A stretch of 64,000 nucleotides of DNA from Halalkalibacter sp. APA_J-10(15) (GCF_023017105.1 NZ_JALKEV010000003.1:62001-126000), one strand, 5' to 3'; shown: positions 9,076 through 18,584, counted from the stretch's first letter. Notes: generated by a model from the sequence alone, not told the origin. A program made the numbers and translations.

Positions 9076-10692
9076 ATGAACGTAGAGGAACTTGACTTAA
9101 CCATTAATCGTTTTACCGATGATTATTTAGCATATAAAGAACAAGCAACGATTTTTTTTGATTATCTGATGCAAGATAAGGATGTTTTTAAAAAGCGACT
9201 TGATCATATTCAGACTCGTGAATTTAAACGAGAAGAACTTTTTACATATTTCAAAAAGAGCTATAAGGTACTCCCGAATCATGATGAAGCTATGAATCAA
9301 ATTGAGAAATTTAAAGATTCTAAATCGGTTGTTGTTGTAGGAGGACAGCAAGCTGGCTTGTTAACGGGTCCATTATATACTATTTATAAAGCGATGACGA
9401 TTGTTGCTCTTGCTAAGCAACAAGAACGTGAATTGGGTATAGGTGTTATCCCTATTTTTTGGATTGCTGGAGAGGACCATGATTTAGATGAAATCCGCTT
9501 TGTATATAAGCAACAAGGGTTGCGGTGGAAGAAGCACTTCTATGATACGGGTTCTTCGAATACATCGGCTACTAATGTGATATTAGATCATGCACAGATG
9601 GGTGAATGGGTAGAGGGTATTTTCGCAACATTGCCAGAAACCGCTTTTACTTGTGACTTATTTCAAAAAGTATCCGATTATGTAAAACAGTCGAATACGA
9701 TGGTAGATTTTTTTCGGAATATCATGCATTGGTTCTTTGCTGAACAAGGGCTTCTTTTATTAGATGCACATGACCCGCTCATTCGCCAAATGGAGAAGGG
9801 CTATTTCAAACAATTAATTGATCAAGTTGATTGTCTACAAGTTGCTCAGCAAAAAGGAGATCATGAATTTAATCAATCAGGTTATGGAGAACCGATTGAC
9901 ACTGAACCGACAAATGCTCATTTGTTTCTCGAAGTTAATGGTGAGAGGAAACGTCTTGATTTTGAAGATGGTCTCTTTTTAGTACAAGGTACAGATGTTA
10001 CATATTCGAAAGCAGATTTGCTATATTTACTTGATCAACATCCTGAACGATTCAGTAATAATGTTGTGACCCGCCCTTTAATGCAAGAGTGGTTATTGCC
10101 GGTATTGGCATTTGTAGGTGGTCCGGGAGAGATTGCATATTGGGCTACATTGAAGCCAGTATTTAAGTTGTTTGCGTTGAAAATCCCTCCTGTTCTGTTA
10201 CGGTATCAAGTAACCTTTATTCCTACTCAAGTAAGCAAATGGCTGAGTGAACACAATTATAAGGCTACGCCTTTTCTAAAAGGAGAGATGAAAACGCTTC
10301 GTGATCAATGGTTAGAGAATGTGAATCCTTATCCAATTACTGAGGTTGTTGGGAATGTGAGAGAACAAGTACGCTCGCAACATGAGACTATTCGTGATTT
10401 AGCAGCAGAAATGGACCAAACCATTTATCATTTAAGTGAAAAAAATATCAATATGATTGAACAGCAGCTATCATTTATAGAAAATAAGATGAAAAAATTC
10501 GTTCGACAAACTCATGAAGAAGCACTTGCGAAATTTGTTGAGGCAGAGCATTGGTTATCCCCAATAAATAAACAGCAAGAGCGTATTATTCATCCGTTTG
10601 TGTTGATGAATGTCATCGGTGAGTGTGGATTTAAAAAATGGCTGTCAATGGAGTTGTCATTTAGTCGAAAACATAAGCTTTTATATTTGTGA
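9076..10692 (+). CDS. bshC: Bacillithiol synthase, cysteine-adding enzyme BshC
   Basis: 538 residues, the normal length. Family motifs include GGQQAGLLTGPLYTIYKA (about residues 90-107), the GEDHDLDEI stretch and a C-terminal coiled coil (about residues 430-500). BshC adds cysteine to glucosaminyl-malate to complete bacillithiol, the main low-molecular-weight thiol of Bacillaceae. It directly precedes mraZ, as in B. subtilis (yllA). The ATG follows AAGGGACG. A strong terminator separates it from the dcw cluster. Confidence 0.95.
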   Translation: MNVEELDLTINRFTDDYLAYKEQATIFFDYLMQDKDVFKKRLDHIQTREFKREELFTYFKKSYKVLPNHDEAMNQIEKFKDSKSVVVVGGQQAGLLTGPLYTIYKAMTIVALAKQQERELGIGVIPIFWIAGEDHDLDEIRFVYKQQGLRWKKHFYDTGSSNTSATNVILDHAQMGEWVEGIFATLPETAFTCDLFQKVSDYVKQSNTMVDFFRNIMHWFFAEQGLLLLDAHDPLIRQMEKGYFKQLIDQVDCLQVAQQKGDHEFNQSGYGEPIDTEPTNAHLFLEVNGERKRLDFEDGLFLVQGTDVTYSKADLLYLLDQHPERFSNNVVTRPLMQEWLLPVLAFVGGPGEIAYWATLKPVFKLFALKIPPVLLRYQVTFIPTQVSKWLSEHNYKATPFLKGEMKTLRDQWLENVNPYPITEVVGNVREQVRSQHETIRDLAAEMDQTIYHLSEKNINMIEQQLSFIENKMKKFVRQTHEEALAKFVEAEHWLSPINKQQERIIHPFVLMNVIGECGFKKWLSMELSFSRKHKLLYL

Positions 10693-10728
10693 GTATTTGT
10701 AAATAATTGCTGTCGGAATGAGTTTTGA

Positions 10729-10758
10729 AATCCTGTCCACAAGGGCAGGATTTTTTTT
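10729..10758 (+). terminator. bshC terminator
   Basis: A 10-bp stem, AATCCTGTCC with GGGCAGGATT, has loop ACAA and is followed by T8. Confidence 0.93.
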
Positions 10759-10780
10759 GTGGAGAAAATATTCATTTTAG

Positions 10781-10805
10781 GTGGTGTAAAGTGGGGGAAT
10801 GTGGT
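10781..10805 (+). promoter_or_regulatory. Candidate MraZ operator (three 10-bp-spaced repeats)
   Basis: GTGGT at 10781, GTGGG at 10791 and GTGGT at 10801 occur at exact 10-bp intervals just upstream of mraZ, which puts them on one face of the helix. MraZ is known to bind arrays of TGGGN or GTGG-type repeats before its own operon in other bacteria. This supports autoregulation of the dcw cluster. The promoter itself could not be fixed. Confidence 0.6.
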
Positions 10806-10842
10806 ACTTTAATGTTAGTAAGTGGAGGGAGATGGGCTAACG

Positions 10843-11280
10843 ATGTTTATGGGGGAGTATCATCATAACGTTGATGATAAGGGTAGGATGATTGTTCCTG
10901 CTAAGTTTCGGGACGCTTTAGGGTCTACTTTTGTAGTAACTAGAGGTCTTGATCGTTGTTTGTTCGTTTACCCCCAAGCAGAATGGTTAAAGCTAGAAGA
11001 AAAGTTAAAGTCCCTTCCTTTTACGAAGAAAGATGCAAGAGCATTTACACGTTTTTTCTTTTCGGGTGCTACTGAATGTGAATTAGATAAGCAGAGTCGC
11101 GTCAACATTGCATCACCTTTACGTGAGTTTGCACAATTGGAAAAAGAATGTGTTGTTATAGGTGTTTCAAACCGTGTGGAAGTATGGAGCAAGGCAATTT
11201 GGGAAGAATATTTTGCAGAATCTGAAGAATCATTTAGTGAAATTGCAGAAAATATTGTTGACTTTGATTTTGATTTGTAG
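10843..11280 (+). CDS. mraZ: Transcriptional regulator MraZ
   Basis: 145 residues from the ATG at 10843 ([20 protein letters not shown]), chosen by agreement with the family start. Two AbrB-like SpoVT domains carry the DxKGR..VPxxFR signature, at residues 12-23 and again near 90 ([17 protein letters not shown]). MraZ forms a ring-shaped DNA-binding oligomer that regulates the division/cell-wall operon. It is followed by rsmH after 18 bp. The repeated GTGG motifs upstream are the likely autoregulatory target. Confidence 0.95.
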   Translation: MFMGEYHHNVDDKGRMIVPAKFRDALGSTFVVTRGLDRCLFVYPQAEWLKLEEKLKSLPFTKKDARAFTRFFFSGATECELDKQSRVNIASPLREFAQLEKECVVIGVSNRVEVWSKAIWEEYFAESEESFSEIAENIVDFDFDL

Positions 11281-11298
11281 GTAAAGGGAGGTGAAGGC

Positions 11299-12234
11299 TT
11301 GTTTCATCACATTACTGTCTTGAAAGAGGAAGCAATCGAGGGACTACATATTAAACCAGATGGAATTTATGTGGATTGTACATTAGGTGGAGCGGGACAC
11401 TCTGCTATGATTGCAGCTCGGTTAAATGAACAAGGACATTTATATGCATTTGATCAAGATGATACGGCATTAGCACATGCAAAAGAAAAATTGGTGCAGT
11501 TTAAGGATAAAGTTACGTTAATTAAAAGCAACTTTCGTTATTTGAAGGAAGAGCTACACAAGCGAGGTGTGGATAAGGTTGACGGTGTTCTGTTTGATCT
11601 GGGTGTGTCCAGTCCACAGTTAGATGAAGCGGAAAGAGGATTTAGCTATCATCAGGATGCATTGCTTGATATGAGAATGGATCAAACACAAGAGCTTTCT
11701 GCTTACGAGGTGGTTAACGAATGGCCGTTTGCCAAGCTAGTATCAATCATTTCACGATATGGTGAAGAGAAGTTTGCTAAGCATATTGCACGAAAAATAG
11801 AAGCGAGACGGGAAGATAAGCCCATTGAGAAAACAACAGAATTAGTGGACGTTATTAAAGAAGCTATACCTGCTCCAGCAAGGCGTAAAGGAGGGCATCC
11901 AGCTAAACGCACGTTTCAAGCGATTCGCATAGCGGTGAACGATGAACTCGGTGCATTCGAGGAAGCTCTTGAAGATGCTATTGCTATTCTATCGGTAGGT
12001 GGACGAATTTCAGTGATTACGTTTCACTCTCTTGAAGATCGATTATGTAAAGAAATGATGAAAGAAAAAAGCAAAGGGCCTGATTTACCACCTGGGCTCC
12101 CAATTATTCCAGATGAGTATAAGCCTGAATTGTTGATGGTAACGAGGAAACCTGTCATTCCTAGTAATGAAGAATTGGAAATCAATAATCGAGCTCGTTC
12201 TGCTAAGCTACGTATTGCCGAAAAACGACGATAA
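11299..12234 (+). CDS. rsmH: 16S rRNA (cytosine-N4)-methyltransferase RsmH (MraW)
   Basis: 311 residues starting at TTG, nine bases after GGGAGGTG. The SAM site [11 protein letters not shown] (about residues 25-35) and the motif [14 protein letters not shown] identify RsmH, which makes N4-methyl-C1402 in the 30S P site. It is the second gene of the dcw cluster. The short C-terminal [10 protein letters not shown] is typical. ftsL starts 13 bp downstream. Confidence 0.96.
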   Translation: MFHHITVLKEEAIEGLHIKPDGIYVDCTLGGAGHSAMIAARLNEQGHLYAFDQDDTALAHAKEKLVQFKDKVTLIKSNFRYLKEELHKRGVDKVDGVLFDLGVSSPQLDEAERGFSYHQDALLDMRMDQTQELSAYEVVNEWPFAKLVSIISRYGEEKFAKHIARKIEARREDKPIEKTTELVDVIKEAIPAPARRKGGHPAKRTFQAIRIAVNDELGAFEEALEDAIAILSVGGRISVITFHSLEDRLCKEMMKEKSKGPDLPPGLPIIPDEYKPELLMVTRKPVIPSNEELEINNRARSAKLRIAEKRR

Positions 12235-12247
12235 GGGGGAATATAAA

Positions 12248-12598
12248 GTGAGTATGGTTGCACGTCAAACACAAGAACAACAACAAGGACAAGTTCAAAC
12301 AACAAAGAGAATAAAAAGAGTACGTACAACGGTAACATTAGGTGAGAAATTAATCATAAGTATCGTAGCGATAACAGTGTTTGTCATTCTAAGTGTCATT
12401 GTACATAATTTTGCTACTCTTTATTCAGTCAATAAGGAAGTTCAACAATTAGAAACGGTTATTGCCCAGCAGCAAGAGGTTAATGAAGGTCTTCATTTAC
12501 AAGTGCTCGAGTTAAGTGAGCCGGATCGAATATTATCGATTGCGAAAGAATTAGGAATGGTATTAGATGATAATAAAGTAAAAGTTGTACAAAACTAG
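12248..12598 (+). CDS. ftsL: Cell division protein FtsL
   Basis: 116 residues from the GTG at 12248, eight bases after AAGGGGGA; an overlapping longer frame begins inside rsmH but has no ribosome site. A basic, Gln-rich cytoplasmic tail (1-38) is followed by one transmembrane helix (about 40-62) and an extracellular leucine-zipper-like coiled coil (70-105) with the SEPDRILSIAKELGM motif. FtsL forms the trimer with DivIB and DivIC and activates PBP2B. The stop codon lies inside a terminator-like hairpin. Confidence 0.92.
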   Translation: MSMVARQTQEQQQGQVQTTKRIKRVRTTVTLGEKLIISIVAITVFVILSVIVHNFATLYSVNKEVQQLETVIAQQQEVNEGLHLQVLELSEPDRILSIAKELGMVLDDNKVKVVQN

Positions 12599-12620
12599 TT
12601 CTATTAGGAGCTAGTTTTTT
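12591..12620 (+). terminator. Terminator-like hairpin at the ftsL stop codon
   Basis: AAAACTAGTTC pairs with GAGCTAGTTTT over 11 bp (one G-U), with loop TATTAG and T6 after it. The ftsL TAG is part of the stem. It would attenuate transcription from mraZ-rsmH-ftsL into pbpB. Confidence 0.75.
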
Positions 12621-12715
12621 CTCTCCATTTTATGTAGGATAAAAAAGGGCGCGTAGGAAGTAATTGAGGAATGAAGAATGTTAAGTAGAAGTGGTAATGA
12701 TAGAGGTGAAGCGTA

Positions 12716-14911
12716 ATGGAAATCAAAAGAGCGGTAACAAATAAAAGAGCTGTTTTTTTATTACTTGTGACAATAATCGTTTTCGTTACGCTAGTCGGTA
12801 GAATGGTCTATATTCAGACAGCGCAGTCAGTTGATGGGAATGATTTAGTTAAGATGGGGGAGCAGCGTTGGACACAAGAACAAGTGATCGAAGGGAAGAG
12901 AGGAACGATCTTTGATCGAGAAGGGAGTGCGATTGCTCAAGAAGTTCCCTCATATACAGTATATGCTATCCTCGATGAGGATCAACGGTTCTATGTTCGC
13001 AAGCCAGAAGAGACTGCTGTTAGTCTATCTCCTTATATTAACATGAGTGAAGAAGATTTACTTCGGTTGTTAACGAGTGATCGATTTCAAGTTGAGCTAG
13101 GGTCTGGAGCAAGAAACCTTACATACGAGCGAATGAAAGAAATAGAGGAGTTGGAACTTGAAGGTATTTATTTCCGTGAAGAACCACGGCGCTATTATCC
13201 GAAACAAACATATGCATCACATGTAATTGGTTATACAGACCGCGATATGGAAGAGGCACGAATGGGCTTGGAGAGAAGTTTAGATGAATATTTGCGAGCT
13301 GAGGATGGGAAGGTCCAATTTCAAACGGATCGTAGTTTGATAAGGTTGCCTAATTCGAATGAACGAGTAACCCCTCCAAAACATGGTCAGGATATTTATA
13401 CGACGTTAGATTCAAATATTCAAACAGCATTGGAACAAGTTATGACTCAAGTTGATGGAGATTATGAGCCTGAAAGGATGATTGCGATCGTCGCTAACCC
13501 TAAAACAGGTGAAATCTTAGCGATGAGTAATCGTCCGAGCTTCAATCCAAATGAATACGAAAATATTACGAATTACTTAAACTATGCTGTTGCTGATCGC
13601 TATGAGCCGGGATCAACGATGAAGATCTTTACACTTGCTGCTGCGATTGAGGAAGGAGTCTATAATGGTGATGAACTCTATCAATCTGGTCAATATCAAA
13701 TAGGTTCAAGTACGATTGGTGACCATAATAATCGAAGCGGTTGGGGGATGATTAGCTTTGATGAAGGCTTCCTTCGTTCATCCAACGTTGCAATGGCTCG
13801 GCTCACTCTTGAAAAGCTTGGTCAAGAAACCATCTACGATTATTTAGATAGGTTTGGCTTTGACCAGCCTACTGGAATTGATTTGCCGAGCGAAGTAAGT
13901 AGTGCAATTGATCGGAACGGTGCTGTGGAAGCAGCCTCTACTTCCTTCGGTCAAGGAACTGCTGTTACACCTATCCAACAAGTGCAGGCAGCTACTGCGA
14001 TTGCAAATGAAGGGGAAATGATGAAACCTTACATTATTCAACAGATTGTTGATTCGCAAAGTGGGGATGTCATGTATGAAAATAAACCTGAGGTTGTAGG
14101 GGAGCCGGTGTCTGCGGATACTGCTGAACATGTAAAGAATTTACTTGAACAAGTAGTAACCTCTCCTGTTGGTACAGGGAATCCTTATTATTTAGAAGGG
14201 TTTGATGTGATCGGTAAAACGGGAACGGCTCAAATCCCCTCACCTTCTGGTGGGTACATAAGCGGCCATGGTGAAAATATCTTTTCATTTATTGGAATGG
14301 CTCCAAAGGATGATCCGAAGGTGCTCGTTTATGTTGCGGTGGAACGCCCCAAGATTGATTTGTTCCAATCAGGATCGGAGCCTACTGCTCTTATTTTCAA
14401 TACTATTATGAAGCATAGTTTACAATATTTAAATATAACACCTTCAGAAGAAGAAATATCCGAGCAAATAAATGATGAATATATGGTGACTGATTATACA
14501 GAATTTGAAGGTAGTGACTTAGAGAAGGCAATAGACCAAACGGAATTAGATGTAGTCAAATTAGGAAATGGCTCTCGTGTTATCTCTCAGCAACCGTTTG
14601 CTGGAAAAAGTGCATTACCTGGTGAGAAATTAATTTTATTGACAGATGAAGACAAGGTTACGATGCCGAATATAGTGGGGTGGTCAAGTCGAGATGTTCG
14701 AAGATTAGCCGATGTTCTAGAAATGGATTTGGTGGTATTCGGGCATGGCTATGTTGTTGAACAAAGCGTTGAAGCAGGGACAGAATTACAGAGAGGTGAG
14801 TATATGATGGTCGAACTAGCCCCTGTGTATGACGGGAGATATGTAGACGTTGATGAAGGTGCTCCAAACGAAGTTGAATCTCAGGATGGAGAGTCGATAG
14901 ATACCGAATAA
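12716..14911 (+). CDS. pbpB: Penicillin-binding protein 2B, septal transpeptidase
   Basis: 731-residue class B PBP. One N-terminal transmembrane helix (about 12-32) is followed by the PBP dimerisation domain and a transpeptidase domain with Ser300-Thr-Met-Lys303, SSN at 355-357 and KTGT at 501-504. Two C-terminal PASTA repeats span roughly 585-715, and the tail is acidic. It cross-links septal peptidoglycan with FtsW, FtsL and DivIB. The ATG follows GAGGTG. The 117-bp gap from ftsL contains the hairpin above, so it may also have its own promoter, which I could not identify. Confidence 0.95.
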   Translation: MEIKRAVTNKRAVFLLLVTIIVFVTLVGRMVYIQTAQSVDGNDLVKMGEQRWTQEQVIEGKRGTIFDREGSAIAQEVPSYTVYAILDEDQRFYVRKPEETAVSLSPYINMSEEDLLRLLTSDRFQVELGSGARNLTYERMKEIEELELEGIYFREEPRRYYPKQTYASHVIGYTDRDMEEARMGLERSLDEYLRAEDGKVQFQTDRSLIRLPNSNERVTPPKHGQDIYTTLDSNIQTALEQVMTQVDGDYEPERMIAIVANPKTGEILAMSNRPSFNPNEYENITNYLNYAVADRYEPGSTMKIFTLAAAIEEGVYNGDELYQSGQYQIGSSTIGDHNNRSGWGMISFDEGFLRSSNVAMARLTLEKLGQETIYDYLDRFGFDQPTGIDLPSEVSSAIDRNGAVEAASTSFGQGTAVTPIQQVQAATAIANEGEMMKPYIIQQIVDSQSGDVMYENKPEVVGEPVSADTAEHVKNLLEQVVTSPVGTGNPYYLEGFDVIGKTGTAQIPSPSGGYISGHGENIFSFIGMAPKDDPKVLVYVAVERPKIDLFQSGSEPTALIFNTIMKHSLQYLNITPSEEEISEQINDEYMVTDYTEFEGSDLEKAIDQTELDVVKLGNGSRVISQQPFAGKSALPGEKLILLTDEDKVTMPNIVGWSSRDVRRLADVLEMDLVVFGHGYVVEQSVEAGTELQRGEYMMVELAPVYDGRYVDVDEGAPNEVESQDGESIDTE

Positions 14912-14920
14912 ATAGCCATG

Positions 14921-14949
14921 TTCTAATAGACCTCGTACAAGCATACGCT
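14921..14949 (+). promoter_or_regulatory. Candidate sigma-E promoter of spoVD
   Basis: CATACGCT (14942-14949) fits the sigma-E -10 consensus CATACAnT, with TTCTAATA (14921-14928) 13 bp upstream as a partial -35. The spoVD gene of B. subtilis is sigma-E dependent, which fits its position 40 bp before the start codon. Confidence 0.5.
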
Positions 14950-14989
14950 AGTAGCAAGCTGTAACTAGTATGTATGTAGGAGTGATTCG

Positions 14990-16900
14990 GTGAGAGTGTC
15001 TAACGTTACCGTCCGCAAACGACTTATTCTAGTCTTATTCCTTGGATTTATAGCGTTCTTAATTATCATTTTAAGACTCGGCTATGTTCAATTTGCTATG
15101 GGTGAATGGTTAACTGAGAGAGCGGAAGATTCATGGAGTCGAGATGTACCATTTGAAGCAAAACGTGGTGAAATACTTGACCGAAATGATGTTGTCCTTG
15201 CAACAAATGTAAGTGCTCCTTCGATCATTGTTGTTCCTAGACAAGTGAAGGATCCAGTAGATGCTGCTGAGAAGCTAGCTAATGTATTAGACCTTGACCA
15301 TAAAGACGTATATAGTGATATAACCAAAAATGCTTCAATGGTACATGTTGGGAGGAAGGTAGCAAAGGAAAAAGCTAGTGAAGTAAGAGATTTACGTTTA
15401 CCTGGTGTATACATTGCCGAAGATAGTAAAAGGCATTATCCTTTCGGTTCTTATTTATCACATGTGCTCGGCTTCGCTGGGATTGACAATCAAGGATTGA
15501 CTGGATTAGAGCTTTATTATGATGATGCATTAAAAGGTGATAAAGGCCATGTATCCTTTTTTGCAACTGCGAAGGGAAGTAAAATGCCTAATCTCGCAGA
15601 TGAGTATACAGCCCCATTAAACGGTTTTGATTTGCGTTTGACGGTGGATAGTCAAATTCAAACGATCATGGAACGTGAGCTCGATATCGCTGAAGCCACA
15701 TATCGACCAGATGGAGCAATCGCGATTGCGATGAATCCGAACACAGGTGAAATTTTGGGTATGAGTAGTCGACCAGATTACAATCCTGAACATTTTCGAG
15801 AAGTACCTGCCGATGTATATAACCAAAATAAACCAGTCTGGATGCAATATGAACCTGGTTCAACTTTTAAGATTATTACGTTAGCAGCTGCTATTGAAGA
15901 AGGTGAAGTTGACCTTAAAGAAGATTCCTTTTATGACCCTGGATACATTGAGGTGGCAGGTCGAAATATCCGTTGCTGGAAAAAGGGAGGACATGGACAG
16001 CAAACCTTTTTGGAAGTTGTTCAAAACTCTTGTAACCCAGGATTTGTTGAATTAGGTCAACGGTTAGGGACAGATAGGCTGTTTGACTATATTGAAAATT
16101 TTGGTTTTGGTGAGAAAACGGGAATTGATTTACAAGGTGAAGGAACCGGTATATTATTTGAACGAGACCGTGTCGGCCCGCTTGAGTTAGCAACGACATC
16201 TTTTGGCCAAGGAGTAGCGGTTACCCCACTGCAGCAAGTGACGGCTGTGTCTGCTGCCGTTAATGGTGGTTATTTATATCAGCCGTTCATTGCAAAAGAA
16301 TTTGTTGATTCTCTAACAGGAGAAATTGTCGAACAACATACACCAACGATGAAGAGGCAAGTGATTTCAGAGGAGACATCTAAAGATGTTCGTTATGCAT
16401 TAGAGCATGTCGTAGCACTTGGTTCAGGAAAAGGCGCATATATTGACGGGTATCGAGTAGGTGGTAAAACAGGAACTGCGCAAAAAGCTAAGGATGGCCG
16501 TTACTTAGAAAATAATCATATTGTCTCATTTATTGGCTTTGCTCCAGCAGATGACCCACAAATTGTTGTTTATGTGGCCATCGATAACCCGAAGGATACG
16601 ATCCAGTTTGGAGGAGTAGTAGCGGCACCAATCGTTGGGAATATTATTGAAGATTCCTTACTAGCAATGGGAGTAGAACAACGTACGGAACAGGTTGAAA
16701 AAGAATTAACTTGGTCAGATGTACCGCTTGTTGAAGTGCCAGATTTAGTTGGTAGAACGCAACGTGAATTGAACGAATCGTATTATGATTTACAAATAGA
16801 AAGAGAAGGTGAAGGGAAGTATGTCCTAGCTCAATCACCCTCACCTGGGATTAAAGTATCAACTGGTTCAACAATTAGACTTTATATGGGTGACAATTGA
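14990..16900 (+). CDS. spoVD: Sporulation-specific penicillin-binding protein SpoVD
   Basis: 636 residues starting at GTG (MRVSNVTVRKRL), with GGAG upstream. One transmembrane helix (about 11-30), the dimerisation domain and a transpeptidase domain with STFK at 291-294, SCN at 347-349 and KTGT at 493-496; a single C-terminal PASTA domain follows. SpoVD is the class B PBP for spore cortex and works with SpoVE. Cys329 and Cys348 correspond to the pair in the B. subtilis enzyme that is reduced by StoA, so the thiol control appears conserved. It is a tandem paralogue of pbpB. Confidence 0.96.
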   Translation: MRVSNVTVRKRLILVLFLGFIAFLIIILRLGYVQFAMGEWLTERAEDSWSRDVPFEAKRGEILDRNDVVLATNVSAPSIIVVPRQVKDPVDAAEKLANVLDLDHKDVYSDITKNASMVHVGRKVAKEKASEVRDLRLPGVYIAEDSKRHYPFGSYLSHVLGFAGIDNQGLTGLELYYDDALKGDKGHVSFFATAKGSKMPNLADEYTAPLNGFDLRLTVDSQIQTIMERELDIAEATYRPDGAIAIAMNPNTGEILGMSSRPDYNPEHFREVPADVYNQNKPVWMQYEPGSTFKIITLAAAIEEGEVDLKEDSFYDPGYIEVAGRNIRCWKKGGHGQQTFLEVVQNSCNPGFVELGQRLGTDRLFDYIENFGFGEKTGIDLQGEGTGILFERDRVGPLELATTSFGQGVAVTPLQQVTAVSAAVNGGYLYQPFIAKEFVDSLTGEIVEQHTPTMKRQVISEETSKDVRYALEHVVALGSGKGAYIDGYRVGGKTGTAQKAKDGRYLENNHIVSFIGFAPADDPQIVVYVAIDNPKDTIQFGGVVAAPIVGNIIEDSLLAMGVEQRTEQVEKELTWSDVPLVEVPDLVGRTQRELNESYYDLQIEREGEGKYVLAQSPSPGIKVSTGSTIRLYMGDN

Positions 16901-16957
16901 TCAGATTCCTTTTAAAATGAGGTAGGTATGTCAGCTGAAAAAGGAGACCTTTTATTT

Positions 16958-18424
16958 ATGGACTTAAAAGAGTTATTAAAGCCTATTCGATTTCAACATA
17001 TAGAAATGAAAGAAAATCCGAAGGTAACTTCCATTACAATGGATTCTCGGGAAGTACAGCCAGGTGCCGTATTTTTTTGTATTAAAGGTTATACCGTTGA
17101 TGGACATGATTTTGCTCAACAAGCAGTTGAAAAAGGAGCTGTAGCAGTTGTATCTGAATATCCACTCTCGCTTTCTGTACCTGTTATTGTTGTGAAGGAT
17201 TCACGTAGAATGATGGCGATAGTAGCTTGTCACTTTTATCGTTATCCGACTGAACAATTGAATTTAATTGGAGTAACTGGAACGAATGGAAAGACAACAG
17301 TAACTCACCTGATTGAACGAATGATGATTGATCATCATAAGAAAACAGGGCTAATAGGGACGATGTATACGAAAGTGGGAGATTCTATTCATGAAACAAA
17401 GAACACGACGCCTGAGTCGTTACCTTTACAAAAACTATTTCATGAAATGATAGAAAACGATGTGGATACAGCCATTATGGAAGTCTCCTCACATGCTCTT
17501 CATCAAGGTCGTGTGCATGGTTGTGATTTTGATGTCGCAGTATTTACGAACTTGACACCTGATCATTTAGATTATCACGGAACTATGGAAAAGTATTTAT
17601 ATGCTAAAGGATTGTTATTCGCCCAGTTAGGCAATACCGTTTCTTCGAAGGTCGCGATCATTAATCAAGATGATCCCAGTAGTGAGGAATTAAAAAGGCT
17701 GACAGCGCAAAACATTATGACGTATGGGATTAAGTTAGACGCTGATGTGCGAGCAACCAATATCGATTTGTATCCGAACGGTACACATTTGACGATACGA
17801 GCTTTCGGTAATGAAGAACGATTTCATTTAAAGTTGATTGGACAATTTAGTGTCTATAATGTATTAGCTGCGGTAGCGGTCGGACTCACTTTTAATATGT
17901 CATTACAAGGGATGAAGAGTAGTTTAGAGTCTGTTACCGGTATAGACGGTCGATTTGAAACGATAGAATCTGACGAAGATTTCTCTGTCATTGTCGATTA
18001 TGCCCATACGGCTGATAGTTTGGAAAATGTGCTAAGTACAATAAAGGGTCTTCAAGTGAACCGTATTATTGCAGTTGTTGGTTGTGGTGGTGATCGAGAT
18101 AAGACGAAACGTCCTGCAATGGCTCAAATTGTTACTAAGTTGGCAGATAGAGCTATTTTCACTTCTGATAACCCACGTTCAGAGGAGCCAGCATCTATCA
18201 TTGCTGATATGGTGTCTGGAGTGATCGATGGTGATTATGAAGTCATCATTGACCGTAGAGAAGCGATCGAGTATGCTATTAATTACGCTCAAGCGGGGGA
18301 TGTTGTTCTGATCGCAGGGAAAGGACATGAAACCTATCAAATCATCGGTGATCAAACGATTCATTTTGATGATCGTGAAGAAGCAAGAGCTGCTTTACAA
18401 AAAAAGAAAAAGCATGGATTGTGA
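16958..18424 (+). CDS. murE: UDP-MurNAc-L-Ala-D-Glu:meso-DAP ligase MurE
   Basis: 488 residues from the ATG at 16958, supported by AAAGGAGA upstream and family alignment; an ATG at 16928 is in frame but lacks a site. The ATP-binding loop is GTNGKTT (about 113-119) and the central domain carries the HLDYHGTMEKY motif. The C-terminal DNPR motif in TSDNPRSEEP is diagnostic for meso-diaminopimelate rather than lysine. It adds the third residue of the stem peptide in the cytosol. mraY follows after 160 bp that contain a repeat hairpin. Confidence 0.96.
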   Translation: MDLKELLKPIRFQHIEMKENPKVTSITMDSREVQPGAVFFCIKGYTVDGHDFAQQAVEKGAVAVVSEYPLSLSVPVIVVKDSRRMMAIVACHFYRYPTEQLNLIGVTGTNGKTTVTHLIERMMIDHHKKTGLIGTMYTKVGDSIHETKNTTPESLPLQKLFHEMIENDVDTAIMEVSSHALHQGRVHGCDFDVAVFTNLTPDHLDYHGTMEKYLYAKGLLFAQLGNTVSSKVAIINQDDPSSEELKRLTAQNIMTYGIKLDADVRATNIDLYPNGTHLTIRAFGNEERFHLKLIGQFSVYNVLAAVAVGLTFNMSLQGMKSSLESVTGIDGRFETIESDEDFSVIVDYAHTADSLENVLSTIKGLQVNRIIAVVGCGGDRDKTKRPAMAQIVTKLADRAIFTSDNPRSEEPASIIADMVSGVIDGDYEVIIDRREAIEYAINYAQAGDVVLIAGKGHETYQIIGDQTIHFDDREEARAALQKKKKHGL

Positions 18425-18451
18425 AAAAATGATTCTAAAAAATCCTGTTCA

Positions 18452-18501
18452 AAAGAGGGCACCAAAAAAGTTAAACACCACATTTTTTCAGCGCCCTCTA
18501 A
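18452..18501. repeat. Intergenic hairpin repeat, copy 1 (murE-mraY)
   Basis: AGAGGGC (18454-18460) pairs with GCCCTCT (18493-18499), and an inner A6 pairs with T6, around the loop GTTAAACACCACA. The layout matches the element at 42541-42586, with the same ACAAAAAA/TTTTTTCAG core. It could also terminate murE transcription. A weak sigma-E-like pair follows (TCATATA at 18517 and CATACAAG at 18540, 16-bp spacer), which I rate as unproven. Confidence 0.65.
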
Positions 18502-18584
18502 AAAGTATTAGTATATTCATATAAAAACGAATGAATCTTCATACAAGCAACATAAGAATAGAGAAAAGAAAGGGGGCGTGATGA

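Noticed and set aside
12024..12338. 104-codon ORF antisense to rsmH-ftsL
   Set aside because: It spans the boundary of two real genes on the other strand and has no ribosome site.
18517..18547. Sigma-E promoter before mraY (TCATATA ... CATACAAG)
   Set aside because: Both boxes are reasonable but the spacer is 16 bp and mraY is a vegetative gene; mentioned only as a weak possibility.
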